Source: Levilactobacillus cerevisiae (lineage in GTDB: Bacteria; Bacillota; Bacilli; Lactobacillales; Lactobacillaceae). From it: a stretch of 64,000 nucleotides of DNA. Positions 8,177 through 16,566 of the stretch are shown here, piece by piece. The first letter of the stretch is position 1. Every line of letters starts with the position of its first letter. The notes beneath the pieces were generated by a model. The model saw only the letters and a program-made list of their open reading frames with translations. It made no database searches and was not told the origin of the DNA. The stretch lies in NCBI RefSeq assembly GCF_003946245.1, contig NZ_RHNN01000009.1:1-64000 (forward strand). Reading direction: 5' to 3'. The position numbers were made by a program, and so were the translations under genes.

Positions 8177-8476
8177 ATGTCATTAACACCAGCAGAACAG
8201 GTGGCAACGCGGCAAGAACTGCAAGCGAATTTTACGTTAAGCGGTCTGTCATTTGAGCAAGTGGCCCAAGATTTAGCCACCACGCCGCAACGGGTCCAGG
8301 CAGCGCTCAAGTTAAACGTTCGGCACATTGAAGATCCTTGGATTTTGCGTAATTACCTCAACGACCAGCTCCAGCAAGCAGGGCAGGCGCCGGTAGCCTA
8401 CAGTAAATTAACCGGTGATCCGGCCGGGTACTGGTTTCTGGATGCCCAGCGAATCCAGCGAGGGCGGTTAGATTAA
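8177..8476 (+). CDS. DUF2316 family protein
   Basis: A 99-residue soluble protein resembling the DUF2316 family, helical, with a helix-turn-helix-like segment (LSGLSFEQVAQDLATTPQRVQAAL, residues about 21-44) and the conserved HIEDPWILRNYLND stretch. The family often sits beside MarR-type regulators; no biochemical role is known to me. Its ATG follows the stop codon of the MarR gene without a gap, suggesting translational coupling; the ribosome site AGAGGAGGGCGAC lies inside the upstream gene. Confidence 0.8.
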   Translation: MSLTPAEQVATRQELQANFTLSGLSFEQVAQDLATTPQRVQAALKLNVRHIEDPWILRNYLNDQLQQAGQAPVAYSKLTGDPAGYWFLDAQRIQRGRLD

Positions 8477-8529
8477 ATAAGGGATGGAAAGGTAAATTGG
8501 CGGCGTGACCCACTATGTAGTAGGGCTAT

Positions 8530-8702
8530 AACGCTGGCTATTGGCAACATTGTCTATGCCTGCCAGCTTACAGCGTGGGACGTGCTTGGAGATTGTCGGT
8601 CTTGGACAGGCTTCAAACCGAGCCGGAGGACCGCCCCTCAGCCCCCATAGCAGCCGGGATCTCTGGCAGCCACAGGTGGTCATTAACCACTGACTTTGTG
8701 GA
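8530..8702 (+). repeat. Dispersed intergenic element A, copy 1 (diverged 5' part)
   Basis: Shares long blocks with copies at 33968-34172 and 42179-42363: CCAGCTTACAGCGTGGGACG, GGCTTCAAACCGAGCCGGAG, CATAGCAGCCGG and ATCTCTGGCAGCC. The left part differs from the other copies yet still brackets a hairpin (CGCTGGC...GCCAGC). Copy 1 lacks most of the ggaccgc/gcggtcc hairpin. It fills the 425-base gap between DUF2316 and the efflux pump; nothing else was recognised there. Confidence 0.75.
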
Positions 8703-8901
8703 CTGAATCCCGGTTAGCTCGGCCGTCTTTAACTTCTTTTGGATTTTCGATCTTTAGTAGATTAAATAAATGAGGCCAACCTCTTGTATTTTCAGTGCCA
8801 AGCCGCGATAATGGGACTATTACTGAAAATCAGAAATTGGGCAGTAGCAGCAATTGGCTACGTAATTCCGTTGGTGGTGGGGCCGACGTTAGGAGGAAAT
8901 T

Positions 8902-10383
8902 ATGAATAAGAAACAAACTAACGTTGGCGTCGTCACCGGTGCCGTCTTTGTCGCGACCTTCATGTCCGCGATTGAAGGGACCATCGTCTCGACGGCCATG
9001 CCCACCATTGTCGGTGATTTACACGGAGTGGCCCTGATGAACTGGGTCTTCTCCATCTTCTTGCTAACCAGCGCGCTGGCAACCCCCATCTACGGCAAAC
9101 TAGCAGATACAGTTGGCCGAAAATTGGTCTTCCTGGTCGGCCTGTTCGTCTTTGTCCTGGGGTCCATGCTGTCGGGGATGTCCCACAGTATGGAAACGTT
9201 GATTGCCTGGCGAGCGCTTCAAGGAATTGGGGCCGGAGCGATTATGCCCGTCTCATTCACGATCTTAGCTGATATTTATCCAGTCGAGCAACGGGCCCGC
9301 GTCATGGGCTTAAATGGCTCAGCGTGGGGAATAGCGGCCGTGGTTGCGCCCTTACTGGGTGGCTTCATCGTTGACCAATTAAGCTGGCACTGGATCTTCT
9401 TTATTAACATTCCGATTGGCATCATTACCATGGCGCTAATCTGGTTTTTCTTAAATGAATCAACCGAGCGCAAGGCGTTTTCCATGGACTGGTTTGGCTG
9501 TCTCTGGCTGTCGGTGGGTCTACTAGCCATGATGCTCACGTTCCAATTGCTGGGCGAGGGCGAAATCAACGTGTTATGGGTCGTCACTGGCTTCGTCGTG
9601 GCCATCCTCGCTTTCTGGCTATTCATTCGCCAAGAACAGCGGACGCAGGATCCCCTAATTCCGATGTCCCTGTTTGCCAATCGCACGTTCGTAATTCAAA
9701 ATTTAATTGCGGCGCTCTTGAGCGGATTCATCATGGGCTTTGAGGTCTATCTGCCTACCTGGACACAGGGGTTGCTAGGCTTACTGGCGTCTCAAGCTGG
9801 GTTCGCCATCACGCCAAGCTCGCTGATGTGGATTGTGGGCTCCTTCATCGCTGGTAAATTGTTGCTGAACCGTTCGCCGTACAGCATCGTAAACATTGCC
9901 TTGGCGCTGGTCCTGATTGGTGCCGTCACGATGGCAGTCCTGCCAGCTAGCACGCCGTTCTGGTGCTTCTTCGTCATCGCGGCTATTTGTGGTACTGGGT
10001 TTGGGATTACCATTACCACCACGACCGTCACAGTGCAGAGTAAGGTTGCCGTTGACGAAGTGGGGGTTGCCACGTCATTTAACACGTTGTCCCGGACGCT
10101 AGGGCAGACCATTATGGTGTCAATCTTCGGAATTATCATGAATATGGAAATGGCTCGCGGCGTTGCCAATCATCCCGGAACGACCATGGCGATGATGAAT
10201 AAATTAATTAACCCGCAGACAGCTAAAGAATTACCGGCCCACCTGTTACCGACCCTTCACGGCATCTTGTACCAAGGGTTACACGTGATCTTCATCGCGG
10301 CCGCGTTACTGATTGTCGTCTCCTTCCTAGTCAACTTTTTTGACCGGAAAGACACGGAACAAGTCACTGGTCACCAGGGGTAA
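8902..10383 (+). CDS. MFS drug efflux transporter, DHA2 (EmrB/QacA) family, 14 TM
   Basis: A 493-residue membrane protein with about 14 hydrophobic spans, the count of the DHA2 proton-drug antiporters. Seen: motif A-like GKLADTVGRKLVFL (residues about 66-79), motif C-like GGFIVD after the fifth span, and the SAIEGTIVSTAMPTIVGDL opening helix typical of the family. It likely exports lipophilic drugs using the proton gradient. ATG 8902 follows a strong AGGAGG. It may belong to the regulon of the MarR protein upstream; no palindromic operator was identified. Confidence 0.92.
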   Translation: MNKKQTNVGVVTGAVFVATFMSAIEGTIVSTAMPTIVGDLHGVALMNWVFSIFLLTSALATPIYGKLADTVGRKLVFLVGLFVFVLGSMLSGMSHSMETLIAWRALQGIGAGAIMPVSFTILADIYPVEQRARVMGLNGSAWGIAAVVAPLLGGFIVDQLSWHWIFFINIPIGIITMALIWFFLNESTERKAFSMDWFGCLWLSVGLLAMMLTFQLLGEGEINVLWVVTGFVVAILAFWLFIRQEQRTQDPLIPMSLFANRTFVIQNLIAALLSGFIMGFEVYLPTWTQGLLGLLASQAGFAITPSSLMWIVGSFIAGKLLLNRSPYSIVNIALALVLIGAVTMAVLPASTPFWCFFVIAAICGTGFGITITTTTVTVQSKVAVDEVGVATSFNTLSRTLGQTIMVSIFGIIMNMEMARGVANHPGTTMAMMNKLINPQTAKELPAHLLPTLHGILYQGLHVIFIAAALLIVVSFLVNFFDRKDTEQVTGHQG

Positions 10384-10448
10384 TTAGTCCCGTTTTAAGT
10401 TAAGATAGGCTATAATGATGCTAAACGACCAAAAGTGGAGGCGATAAG

Positions 10449-10772
10449 ATGTTTGAAACTAATCATGCGCGGTATGCCAGCTATGGCACGGTTGCGGCTT
10501 TGCCAGGTGATATGATTGATGCTGTCTGGCAGATTATTGATCACGACCTCCAGGGCCTCTTTCCATTAGATAACCTGCTAACGTTTAAGCTCCACAATAA
10601 TCAGGGCAACACAACCTTTGAGTACGTTCAAACGGATGATGACGACTTGACGTTGCGCGCTGGGTTTGATACCGAGTTTGGCTATACGCCAGAGTTGCCA
10701 GAGACCGTCTTAGCGTACGATGACGGTGACAGCCAGATTATTTTATTACCATCTGAAACGAATGAGCATTAG
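10449..10772 (+). CDS. Small protein, probably DUF960 family
   Basis: A 107-residue acidic, soluble protein. The opening (RYASYGTVAALPGDMIDAVWQIIDHDL) and the ending TVLAYDDGDSQIILLP resemble DUF960 proteins as I remember them; function unknown. ATG 10449 has GGAGGCGATAAG upstream. A -10-like TATAAT at 10413-10418 could be its promoter, which would make it separate from the pump gene. A family-B element and a terminator follow directly. Confidence 0.7.
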   Translation: MFETNHARYASYGTVAALPGDMIDAVWQIIDHDLQGLFPLDNLLTFKLHNNQGNTTFEYVQTDDDDLTLRAGFDTEFGYTPELPETVLAYDDGDSQIILLPSETNEH

Positions 10773-10844
10773 GATGAGAGTGCGACAGAAGGCGGTTAGC
10801 TGCCTGCTGGCACACGTTTCAACAATTTAGGCTTGTGGAGACAC
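10773..10844 (+). repeat. Dispersed element B, copy 1 (shortened)
   Basis: Contains GATGAGAGTGCGACAGAAGG, CGGTTAGCT and CACACGTTTCAACAAT, blocks shared with 48307-48441 and, in part, 17900-17967. The middle hairpin present in copy 3 is missing. It lies directly after a stop codon and before a terminator. Confidence 0.65.
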
Positions 10845-10878
10845 TAAAAGAGTCTGGGAGTTGCCCAGACTCTTTTTT
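10845..10878 (+). terminator. Terminator downstream of the DUF960-like gene
   Basis: Perfect 10-bp stem AGAGTCTGGG / CCCAGACTCT, loop AGTTG, then T6. Nearly the same stem ends element B at 48451-48480. Confidence 0.85.
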
Positions 10879-10928
10879 GTCGTCCAAAATTGCGGCAAGC
10901 AGAACGCAACCCACAATCATGATGACAG

Positions 10929-11699
10929 TTATTCAATCAACCCAAAGTGGCGTAAGCCGTGGACAATGCCATCCGTGGTATTGGTTGTGGTGACGTAAGC
11001 GGCCTTGGCCTTAGCTTCCGGCACGCCGTTACCCATGGCAATGGGGATGTCAACTTCGTCAAACATTTGCAGGTCATTATACCCGTCACCAAATGCATAG
11101 GTTTTAACCCCTTGCAAACCGGCTTTGGTGATTAAGTGTTGAATGCCGGATTGCTTGCTGACGCCGTGGACCATGGTATCCAAGCAACGGGGGTTGTTGC
11201 GAACGAGGTCGAGTTGGCCGGCGAATTGCGTTTGGTAGGCGTGGTCCTTGTCCCGGTTAAACACGTTGATAAAATTGATGTCCTCTTGCTGATACCATTG
11301 GGCATCGACCACCGGATTTAAGCGAAGTAATTGGAAATTTTCAGTGGTGTCTGCGTTGGCTTTGCTGAGACGGAACCCAGCGTTGTTGTAGTAGGCCAGC
11401 GGATCTCCCTGGTCCTTGGCGAAGGCCGTGATGCTGGCAAGGGTCGCCTGATCAATGACGGCAGCCATTAAGCGTTGACCCTCAAACTGGACGTAACTAC
11501 CGTTGGCACCCACGACAGAATTGATGCCAGTTGCGTCGAGCACATATTGAATTTCAAAAATGTTTCTTCCTGTCGCAATAACTGGTAAAATATGATGTTG
11601 TTGCATTTCATGAATGGCCGCGATGCTTGCCGGCAAAACGTTCTTGTGATCGTCAAACAACGTGCTATCTAAATCAAAAAAGACGATTGCATGATACAT
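10929..11699 (-). CDS. Cof-type HAD-IIB family hydrolase
   Basis: A 256-residue haloacid dehalogenase-type phosphatase. Motif I is FFDLDSTLFDD with D9 (nucleophile) and D11 (acid/base); motif II lies near TGRNIFE; the C-terminal metal site is FGDGYNDLQMF. The cap between motifs II and III is the IIB (Cof) type. Such enzymes dephosphorylate sugar phosphates, FMN or similar; the substrate is not predictable here. ATG 11699 follows AGGAGGCTAACT. It is divergent from the kinase gene at 11853, with both promoters in the 150-base gap. Confidence 0.9.
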   Translation of the reverse strand: MYHAIVFFDLDSTLFDDHKNVLPASIAAIHEMQQHHILPVIATGRNIFEIQYVLDATGINSVVGANGSYVQFEGQRLMAAVIDQATLASITAFAKDQGDPLAYYNNAGFRLSKANADTTENFQLLRLNPVVDAQWYQQEDINFINVFNRDKDHAYQTQFAGQLDLVRNNPRCLDTMVHGVSKQSGIQHLITKAGLQGVKTYAFGDGYNDLQMFDEVDIPIAMGNGVPEAKAKAAYVTTTNTTDGIVHGLRHFGLIE

Positions 11700-11852
11700 A
11701 GTTAGCCTCCTAAGTGCTGATTCTCTACGGGTTCATTATACTGCAAGAGCCAAAGTTAGCGAAATGAGGAAAATTTTTTTGCCTGGCAAATGTAGTAGCC
11801 ACCATTTTTGTGTTACACTATATCTTGTATTTTTAATTAAAGAGGGGCTATC

Positions 11853-12500
11853 ATGGTGATAATTACAGCTGGAATGATCGGTGTCGGTAAAACGACCCTT
11901 ACTGGAAAGATTGCGTCGCACTTGGAAACACAAGCATTTTTTGAACCGGTTGGTGATAACCCGGTTTTACCACTTTACTACCGGGATCCAAAACAATACG
12001 GATTCTTATTGCAAATTTACTTCTTAAACAAGCGCTTCAGCATGATCAAGCGAGCTCTAGCCGACGATAATAACGTCCTAGACCGTTCCATCTATGAAGA
12101 TGCCCTGTTTACCCGGGAAAATAACGCTGAAGGAAACATCACGGATACCGAGTTGGAAGTGTACTTAAACTTGCTCGACAACATGATGAATGAATTGAGC
12201 GAACTGCCAAAGAAGGCCCCAGATTTGTTGGTCTACGCCGACGCTGATTTCGATACGATCTTACACCGTATCAAGAAGCGTGGTCGGGACTACGAACAAT
12301 TCGATGACAACCCAGAGTTGGAATCCTACTACAAGAAGATGTGGACGGCCTACCAAGGTTGGTTTGCCGACTACGACGTGAGTCCTAAGATCAAGATTGA
12401 CTTACAAAAGTATGACTTGGACGTTCCCGGCAACACGGAACTCGTTCTGGGTCAAATCGACGATGCGCTCAAGGGAATTCGGAGCGACGCCACAGCTTAA
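11853..12500 (+). CDS. Deoxynucleoside kinase (deoxyadenosine/deoxyguanosine type)
   Basis: A 215-residue nucleoside salvage kinase. The P-loop is GMIGVGKTT (residues 7-15), the catalytic/base-recognition motif is LDRSIYED (D77, R78, S79) and a lid segment with arginines lies near RIKKRGRDYEQF. Length and motifs fit the dNK family, which phosphorylates deoxynucleosides in the cytoplasm. Lactobacilli often carry paired dAK/dGK subunits; only one is here, so it may act as a homodimer or with a partner elsewhere. ATG 11853 follows AGAGGGGCTATC. Which base it prefers cannot be read off. Confidence 0.9.
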   Translation: MVIITAGMIGVGKTTLTGKIASHLETQAFFEPVGDNPVLPLYYRDPKQYGFLLQIYFLNKRFSMIKRALADDNNVLDRSIYEDALFTRENNAEGNITDTELEVYLNLLDNMMNELSELPKKAPDLLVYADADFDTILHRIKKRGRDYEQFDDNPELESYYKKMWTAYQGWFADYDVSPKIKIDLQKYDLDVPGNTELVLGQIDDALKGIRSDATA

Positions 12501-12528
12501 GCCAAAGAAAGTAATAGCGTAAAATGAG

Positions 12529-12561
12529 AGGGAACCGTGAGATTATTGCGGTTCCTTTTTC
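12529..12561 (+). terminator. Terminator of the deoxynucleoside kinase gene
   Basis: GGAACCG / CGGTTCC stem followed by T5, about 30 bases after the stop codon. Confidence 0.8.
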
Positions 12562-12606
12562 TATTGGCTAAAGCCATAGTATACAAGATAAATCGATCCA
12601 GCAGAA

Positions 12607-12646
12607 AACCCAGCAATTTCCTAAATGATCAGGAAACTGCTGGGTT
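12607..12646. repeat. Inverted repeat, 16-bp arms with one mismatch
   Basis: AACCCAGCAATTTCCT (12607-12622) and AGGAAACTGCTGGGTT (12631-12646) flank AAATGATC. There is no clear T run on either side, so it is a weak terminator candidate; it may end minus-strand transcripts from pgmB. Confidence 0.5.
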
Positions 12647-12727
12647 ATTTCAGTTATGATTGTGTTTAAAATTTTTCTATAAGGATAAACGACCAGAACC
12701 ATTGAGCTGAACCAATGGTAGCCGGAA

Positions 12728-12894
12728 GGATGGTGAAAATGGGCTAAGCCGTGGGACTTATCTTAGTGGCAGTTTTTGCCGCTTAGATGAGTGGTATCTT
12801 TGAGGCTCGTCCTGGGAGGCTCAAAGTAAGTTCGAATACCGTTCTTGGGCTTCAGACGGCCGCCCACAGCAACCCAGTTCCATTTTCACCATCC
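12728..12894 (-). ncRNA. Element X, copy 1: candidate multi-branch structured RNA in the pgmB 3' region
   Basis: Closed by perfect 15-bp arms GGATGGTGAAAATGG and CCATTTTCACCATCC. Read on the minus strand it shares GCTGTGGGC, a CTTTGAG/CTCAAAG hairpin, then another hairpin and CCCACGGCT with copy 2 at 33730-33874. The outer arms have an entirely different sequence in copy 2 but still pair. It starts 14 bases after the pgmB stop codon, in pgmB orientation, and holds no reading frame of note. Whether it is transcribed as part of the mRNA or alone is unknown. Confidence 0.6.
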
Positions 12895-12907
12895 TGGAGG
12901 CACGGGT

Positions 12908-13579
12908 TTAGTCCAACTTCTTGGCGATGTTGGCGAGGGTGACTGCGGCGGTGTCGGCGAAGACCATGTCAGCCGCACCCAATTCAGTTGCATCCCCAAT
13001 TCCCAGTGAAACTTCACCGGCAGCGTTGATGGCAGCCACACCAGCAGCGGCGTCTTCCACCCCAATACATTGGTTGGCTGGCAGGTTGAGCAATTCAGCA
13101 CCCTTGGTGTAGATTTCTGGGTCTGGCTTGCCGTGCGTTAAGCTGGCAGGGTCGACAATCTTAGGGAAGTAGTCAGCGAGTTCCAGCTTGCCTAAGACCC
13201 GGGGAGCGTTCTTGGAAGCTGAAGCCAAGGAGAGTTGGTAACCCTTGGCACGGAGATCGTCGAGGAAGGCTTTCATCCCGGGTAAAATGTTGGCCGGCGT
13301 CATCTTGTCAACTTCGGCGACGTAGTTGGTATTCTTTTGCGCGGCTAATTTTTCCTTTTCTGCTTCGGTGTAGTCGTTTTCCTTGTTGCCAGCTTTGAGA
13401 ATCATTTCCAAGGAGTCCATCCGGCTGATACCTTTTAAGCCGTTGCCCAGTTCTTCACTCCAAGCGACGCCCAGAGAGTCGGCCAATTGGTGCCAAGCAG
13501 TTCCATGTAAGATGGAGGTATCGGTAATGACACCATCGAGGTCGAAAACAAATCCTTTAATATCAGCAAATTTAGTCAT
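12908..13579 (-). CDS. pgmB: Beta-phosphoglucomutase
   Basis: A 223-residue HAD-superfamily mutase converting beta-glucose 1-phosphate to glucose 6-phosphate. Motif I FDLDGVITDT has D13 (nucleophile, forms the phospho-enzyme) and D15; the cap includes HGTAWHQLADSLG; SLASASKNA is motif II and GVEDAAAGV the metal motif. Start ATG 13579 is eight bases after AAGGAG; a GTG at 13588 overlaps the ribosome-site spacing and is rejected. It follows the GH65 phosphorylase by 12 bases, so the pair takes a glucosyl disaccharide to two usable glucose units. Confidence 0.95.
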   Translation of the reverse strand: MTKFADIKGFVFDLDGVITDTSILHGTAWHQLADSLGVAWSEELGNGLKGISRMDSLEMILKAGNKENDYTEAEKEKLAAQKNTNYVAEVDKMTPANILPGMKAFLDDLRAKGYQLSLASASKNAPRVLGKLELADYFPKIVDPASLTHGKPDPEIYTKGAELLNLPANQCIGVEDAAAGVAAINAAGEVSLGIGDATELGAADMVFADTAAVTLANIAKKLD

Positions 13580-13591
13580 GTAAAACACTCC

Positions 13592-16306
13592 TTAATAGGT
13601 TATGGTTTGTGAAACGTTAGGTTTTAGTGAAACAGATTGTTGCCCAATTTGTAGGGTGGCGGCGTGGTCCGCGCTGACCGTGACGTGGTGGTGATCGATG
13701 TCAAAGGTGTAGCGAGTGCCACGCAATAGTTGGTGGAACTTAACGGCTTGCCAGGCCGCTGGTAAGTGGGGATTGACCGTCAGCTGTGGTGCCAAGGCAT
13801 CAACTCCGGCATAGAAGCGGGTGGACATCAACGTGACGGCCCCCATGACGCCGAGGTGAATGCCTTCGGCTGTTGTGCCCCCTTGGATATCGTAGTAATC
13901 CGAGAAGAGGGCTTGGGAGAAGAGCTGCCAAGACTGATCCATGTTACCCGCCATGGCGGTCAACGCCGCGTAGACGATCCGCGAGAGCGTAGAGCCGTGC
14001 GTCGTACGGTCTAAGTAAAATTGCAGGTTCTTCGCCAACGCCTGTGATGGTAGTGGGTAGCCTAATTGCTTGAGCAGTCCCATCACTTGTGGCGCGTCCA
14101 AGTTGTAGAAAATCATTAATGCATCGGCCTGTTTCGCAACTTGATACGCGTCTGGTGTTTTCCCTTCGGCTTTCAAGATCCGATCCATCCGGGAAATGTC
14201 CCCGTACTTTGCCCGATACTTGGTAAAGTCGAGCCGCGGGAGCTTGAAGTAACCTTCAAATTGGCCGATGATGTTGTCGGCGTTGATATCTAATTTGAGG
14301 TGATGACTGACGTCATTAAATTGTGTCAGTGTTTCATCGGTGACGCCCGTCTTGGCATCAACGGTGTGCAAGGTCGCTGACTTCAAGCCTTGGCGAATCT
14401 GGACCAGTTGGTTAAACAACCAGGTGACCATGAGGTTGGTGTAAGCGTTGTTAGCTAGTCCAGTCGATTCGGCGTTGGGATAATTTTCGTGAAACTCATC
14501 GGGCCCCATGACTTGATCGATGGTGTAACGGTGCTCACTCTGGTCTAATTTAGTTTTGCTGAGCCAGAATTGGGCAATTTCTTGTAACAGTTCCAACCCG
14601 TAGGTGGCCATGAACTCGGTGTCACCTGAAATCCGATCGTACAGAATCACGTTGTAGGCGATAGCTAAGGACACGTGGCGCTGGAGTGAGGAGTAGTCGG
14701 GATCCCAGGTATTCGTGAGGGGATTCAAATGGGTGATTTGCGATTGCTCGTCCCCAACGGCGCCAGACTGCCAAGGAAACATGGCACCAGCGTAACCAGC
14801 TGCCTGGGCATTTTTCTTGGCCGCAGGGAGTCGGCGGTACCGGTATAGTAACAGTTGGCGGGTCAGTTGCGGATCATGAAGCGCAAAGACGGGGAGGTCG
14901 AACATCTCGTCCCAGAAAACGTGTCCCCGGTAAGCTTCACCGTCCAGGCCACGGGCATTGATCGAGGCGTCGATTTTGCCAGAACGAATTGATTGCACGG
15001 CCGAGAACAAGTGATACAGGTTCACTCGGGTTAATTTCTGCGAGGTGATGTCGCCTTTGATCTGAATATCGGCGTCTGCCCAGCGACGTTGCCAGTAAGT
15101 GGTACTACTGCTGAGGGTGTCGCTGAATGAGGCGGCAGCCAGGTCGGTTATGGCCGCTTGTAACAGATTGCCATCAGTTTCACGGCTGGTGAAGAGGACC
15201 ACATTCTTTTCAAAGGTATAAGTCTGGTGCGGTTGCACGTCAACTGAGCGCATCTGCCGGACCTGTTGCTCGGCGTGGGGCCGGCCGTCAGTTGGCGCGG
15301 TCATGCCTTTACCCGGACCGGTAAGATGGGAGCCGATGGCCAAGCCGACGTCAGAGGCTCGCGTTTTGGCTTCGAGGAAGATACTGTCAGGTTGCTGACT
15401 AGTGCCGGTGATGCGCAGGTGGTGCTGGTCAAAGGCATTATACCGGGTGACGTTGCCGTTCACAACGCTGCCGTCAATGGCCGAATAGACCTGCAGACTG
15501 CCCGCAAAGTTGATGGGGGTAATGCTGTAGCGAATAGCCAGCCGGTGCCAATCCTTGAAATTAGCCAGCTTGGTCGTCTTAATTTCCAGACTGTGACCCG
15601 TAGAGAGTTGGACCAGCATGGTGGTGGTCAATGCCCCCGTGTGAAGGTCCAGGCTCCGGTAAATGTCCTGAATGTCGGCCGCCTTAATTTGAAACGGATT
15701 CTGATGGTCAACTCCAAAGGAGAGGGCTTGCGCGTTCGGGAGGTTCACCAGGTCTTCATTGGTGACTTCCCGGCCGTTTAGATTGGTCGTGAGCTGGTCG
15801 TAGAGGCCAGCCGTGTACATGCCAGGATAATTGTCCGCATCCGCGTGGGCCTCCGTATAAGCGCCCCGTAGGCCGAAGAAACCGTTGCCCACTGTGAGCA
15901 TGGCTTCCTGCCCGTAATTGCGTTTTCCTTGATACTGCCCGTAATAGTCTAGGTGCCAACTGAGGTAGGTTCGTTTGGCCTGGAGCGCAGCGGCTAAACC
16001 GTGGGCTGCAATGGCCTGTTTGCTGACAACGGGGATGTTTAACATATTGGTAATGGCCAAGCCAATATCAATGCGCTGATGGTTAATGCCCACAACGGTA
16101 TCGGAAAAGGGATAGCTTAAAGCGTTATCGACAATGGCGGCATCCACATCGAGGCCGGCTAATTTCAAACGGAGATTCTCGAGATTGTCTCCGATTGGTT
16201 GCTCGGAGTTGTAAGCGATAATGAATTGCCGGTCGCCGGAGCCATCTGTCGGTTGGTAACTGACTTCCAAAGAATCATCTAGAACGTGTAATGTAATAAT
16301 TTTCAA
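13592..16306 (-). CDS. GH65 family disaccharide phosphorylase (maltose phosphorylase-like)
   Basis: About 904 residues; family GH65 enzymes split alpha-glucosides with phosphate to give beta-glucose 1-phosphate. The (alpha/alpha)6 barrel carries GPDEFHENYPNA, with the catalytic acid motif DEFHE at about 603-607, and HGSTLSRIVYAALT near the C-terminus. Classic maltose phosphorylases have about 750 residues; here some 150 extra N-terminal residues precede the usual GNGFFGLRGAYTEA opening. TTG 16306 is my chosen start, 12-13 bases after AAAGGA; upstream starts have no ribosome site. Partner gene pgmB follows directly. Maltose, kojibiose or nigerose as substrate cannot be told apart. Confidence 0.85.
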   Translation of the reverse strand: MKIITLHVLDDSLEVSYQPTDGSGDRQFIIAYNSEQPIGDNLENLRLKLAGLDVDAAIVDNALSYPFSDTVVGINHQRIDIGLAITNMLNIPVVSKQAIAAHGLAAALQAKRTYLSWHLDYYGQYQGKRNYGQEAMLTVGNGFFGLRGAYTEAHADADNYPGMYTAGLYDQLTTNLNGREVTNEDLVNLPNAQALSFGVDHQNPFQIKAADIQDIYRSLDLHTGALTTTMLVQLSTGHSLEIKTTKLANFKDWHRLAIRYSITPINFAGSLQVYSAIDGSVVNGNVTRYNAFDQHHLRITGTSQQPDSIFLEAKTRASDVGLAIGSHLTGPGKGMTAPTDGRPHAEQQVRQMRSVDVQPHQTYTFEKNVVLFTSRETDGNLLQAAITDLAAASFSDTLSSSTTYWQRRWADADIQIKGDITSQKLTRVNLYHLFSAVQSIRSGKIDASINARGLDGEAYRGHVFWDEMFDLPVFALHDPQLTRQLLLYRYRRLPAAKKNAQAAGYAGAMFPWQSGAVGDEQSQITHLNPLTNTWDPDYSSLQRHVSLAIAYNVILYDRISGDTEFMATYGLELLQEIAQFWLSKTKLDQSEHRYTIDQVMGPDEFHENYPNAESTGLANNAYTNLMVTWLFNQLVQIRQGLKSATLHTVDAKTGVTDETLTQFNDVSHHLKLDINADNIIGQFEGYFKLPRLDFTKYRAKYGDISRMDRILKAEGKTPDAYQVAKQADALMIFYNLDAPQVMGLLKQLGYPLPSQALAKNLQFYLDRTTHGSTLSRIVYAALTAMAGNMDQSWQLFSQALFSDYYDIQGGTTAEGIHLGVMGAVTLMSTRFYAGVDALAPQLTVNPHLPAAWQAVKFHQLLRGTRYTFDIDHHHVTVSADHAATLQIGQQSVSLKPNVSQTITY

Positions 16307-16443
16307 AGCGAGATCGTCATCCTTTCTGCTAAATGATAGCGTATTCTTCACCATTAATCTTAGGCTAACGCCAGGCAATAAGCAATTATTTCCGTCGAAA
16401 GCGGTAAAAATAATTATTGTTATGAACGCCGAAATAGCGCAAT

Positions 16444-16457
16444 TGCAACCGATTGCA
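16444..16457. promoter_or_regulatory. Candidate LacI/MalR-type operator upstream of the GH65 gene
   Basis: TGCAACCGATTGCA has TGCAA/TTGCA half-sites around a CG centre, the layout of LacI-family and MalR operators. It lies about 140 bases before the GH65 start, within the only gap that can hold its promoter. The regulator gene is not in this window. Confidence 0.4.
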
Positions 16458-16505
16458 GTGTGTTGGCTTGAGTTGGGTTGCTGAGCGTGCTTTCACACAG
16501 AACAA

Positions 16506-16545
16506 CATAAAAATGGTTCTCCACAGAGTTTGTAGAGAACCATTC
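16506..16545 (-). terminator. Terminator of the 2-hydroxyacid dehydrogenase gene
   Basis: Minus strand: AATGGTTCTC / GAGAACCATT stem followed by TTTTTATGTTG, about 20 bases after the stop at 16567. It separates this gene from the GH65-pgmB unit. Confidence 0.75.
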
Positions 16546-16566
16546 AAGAAATAACTGATTATCAGA

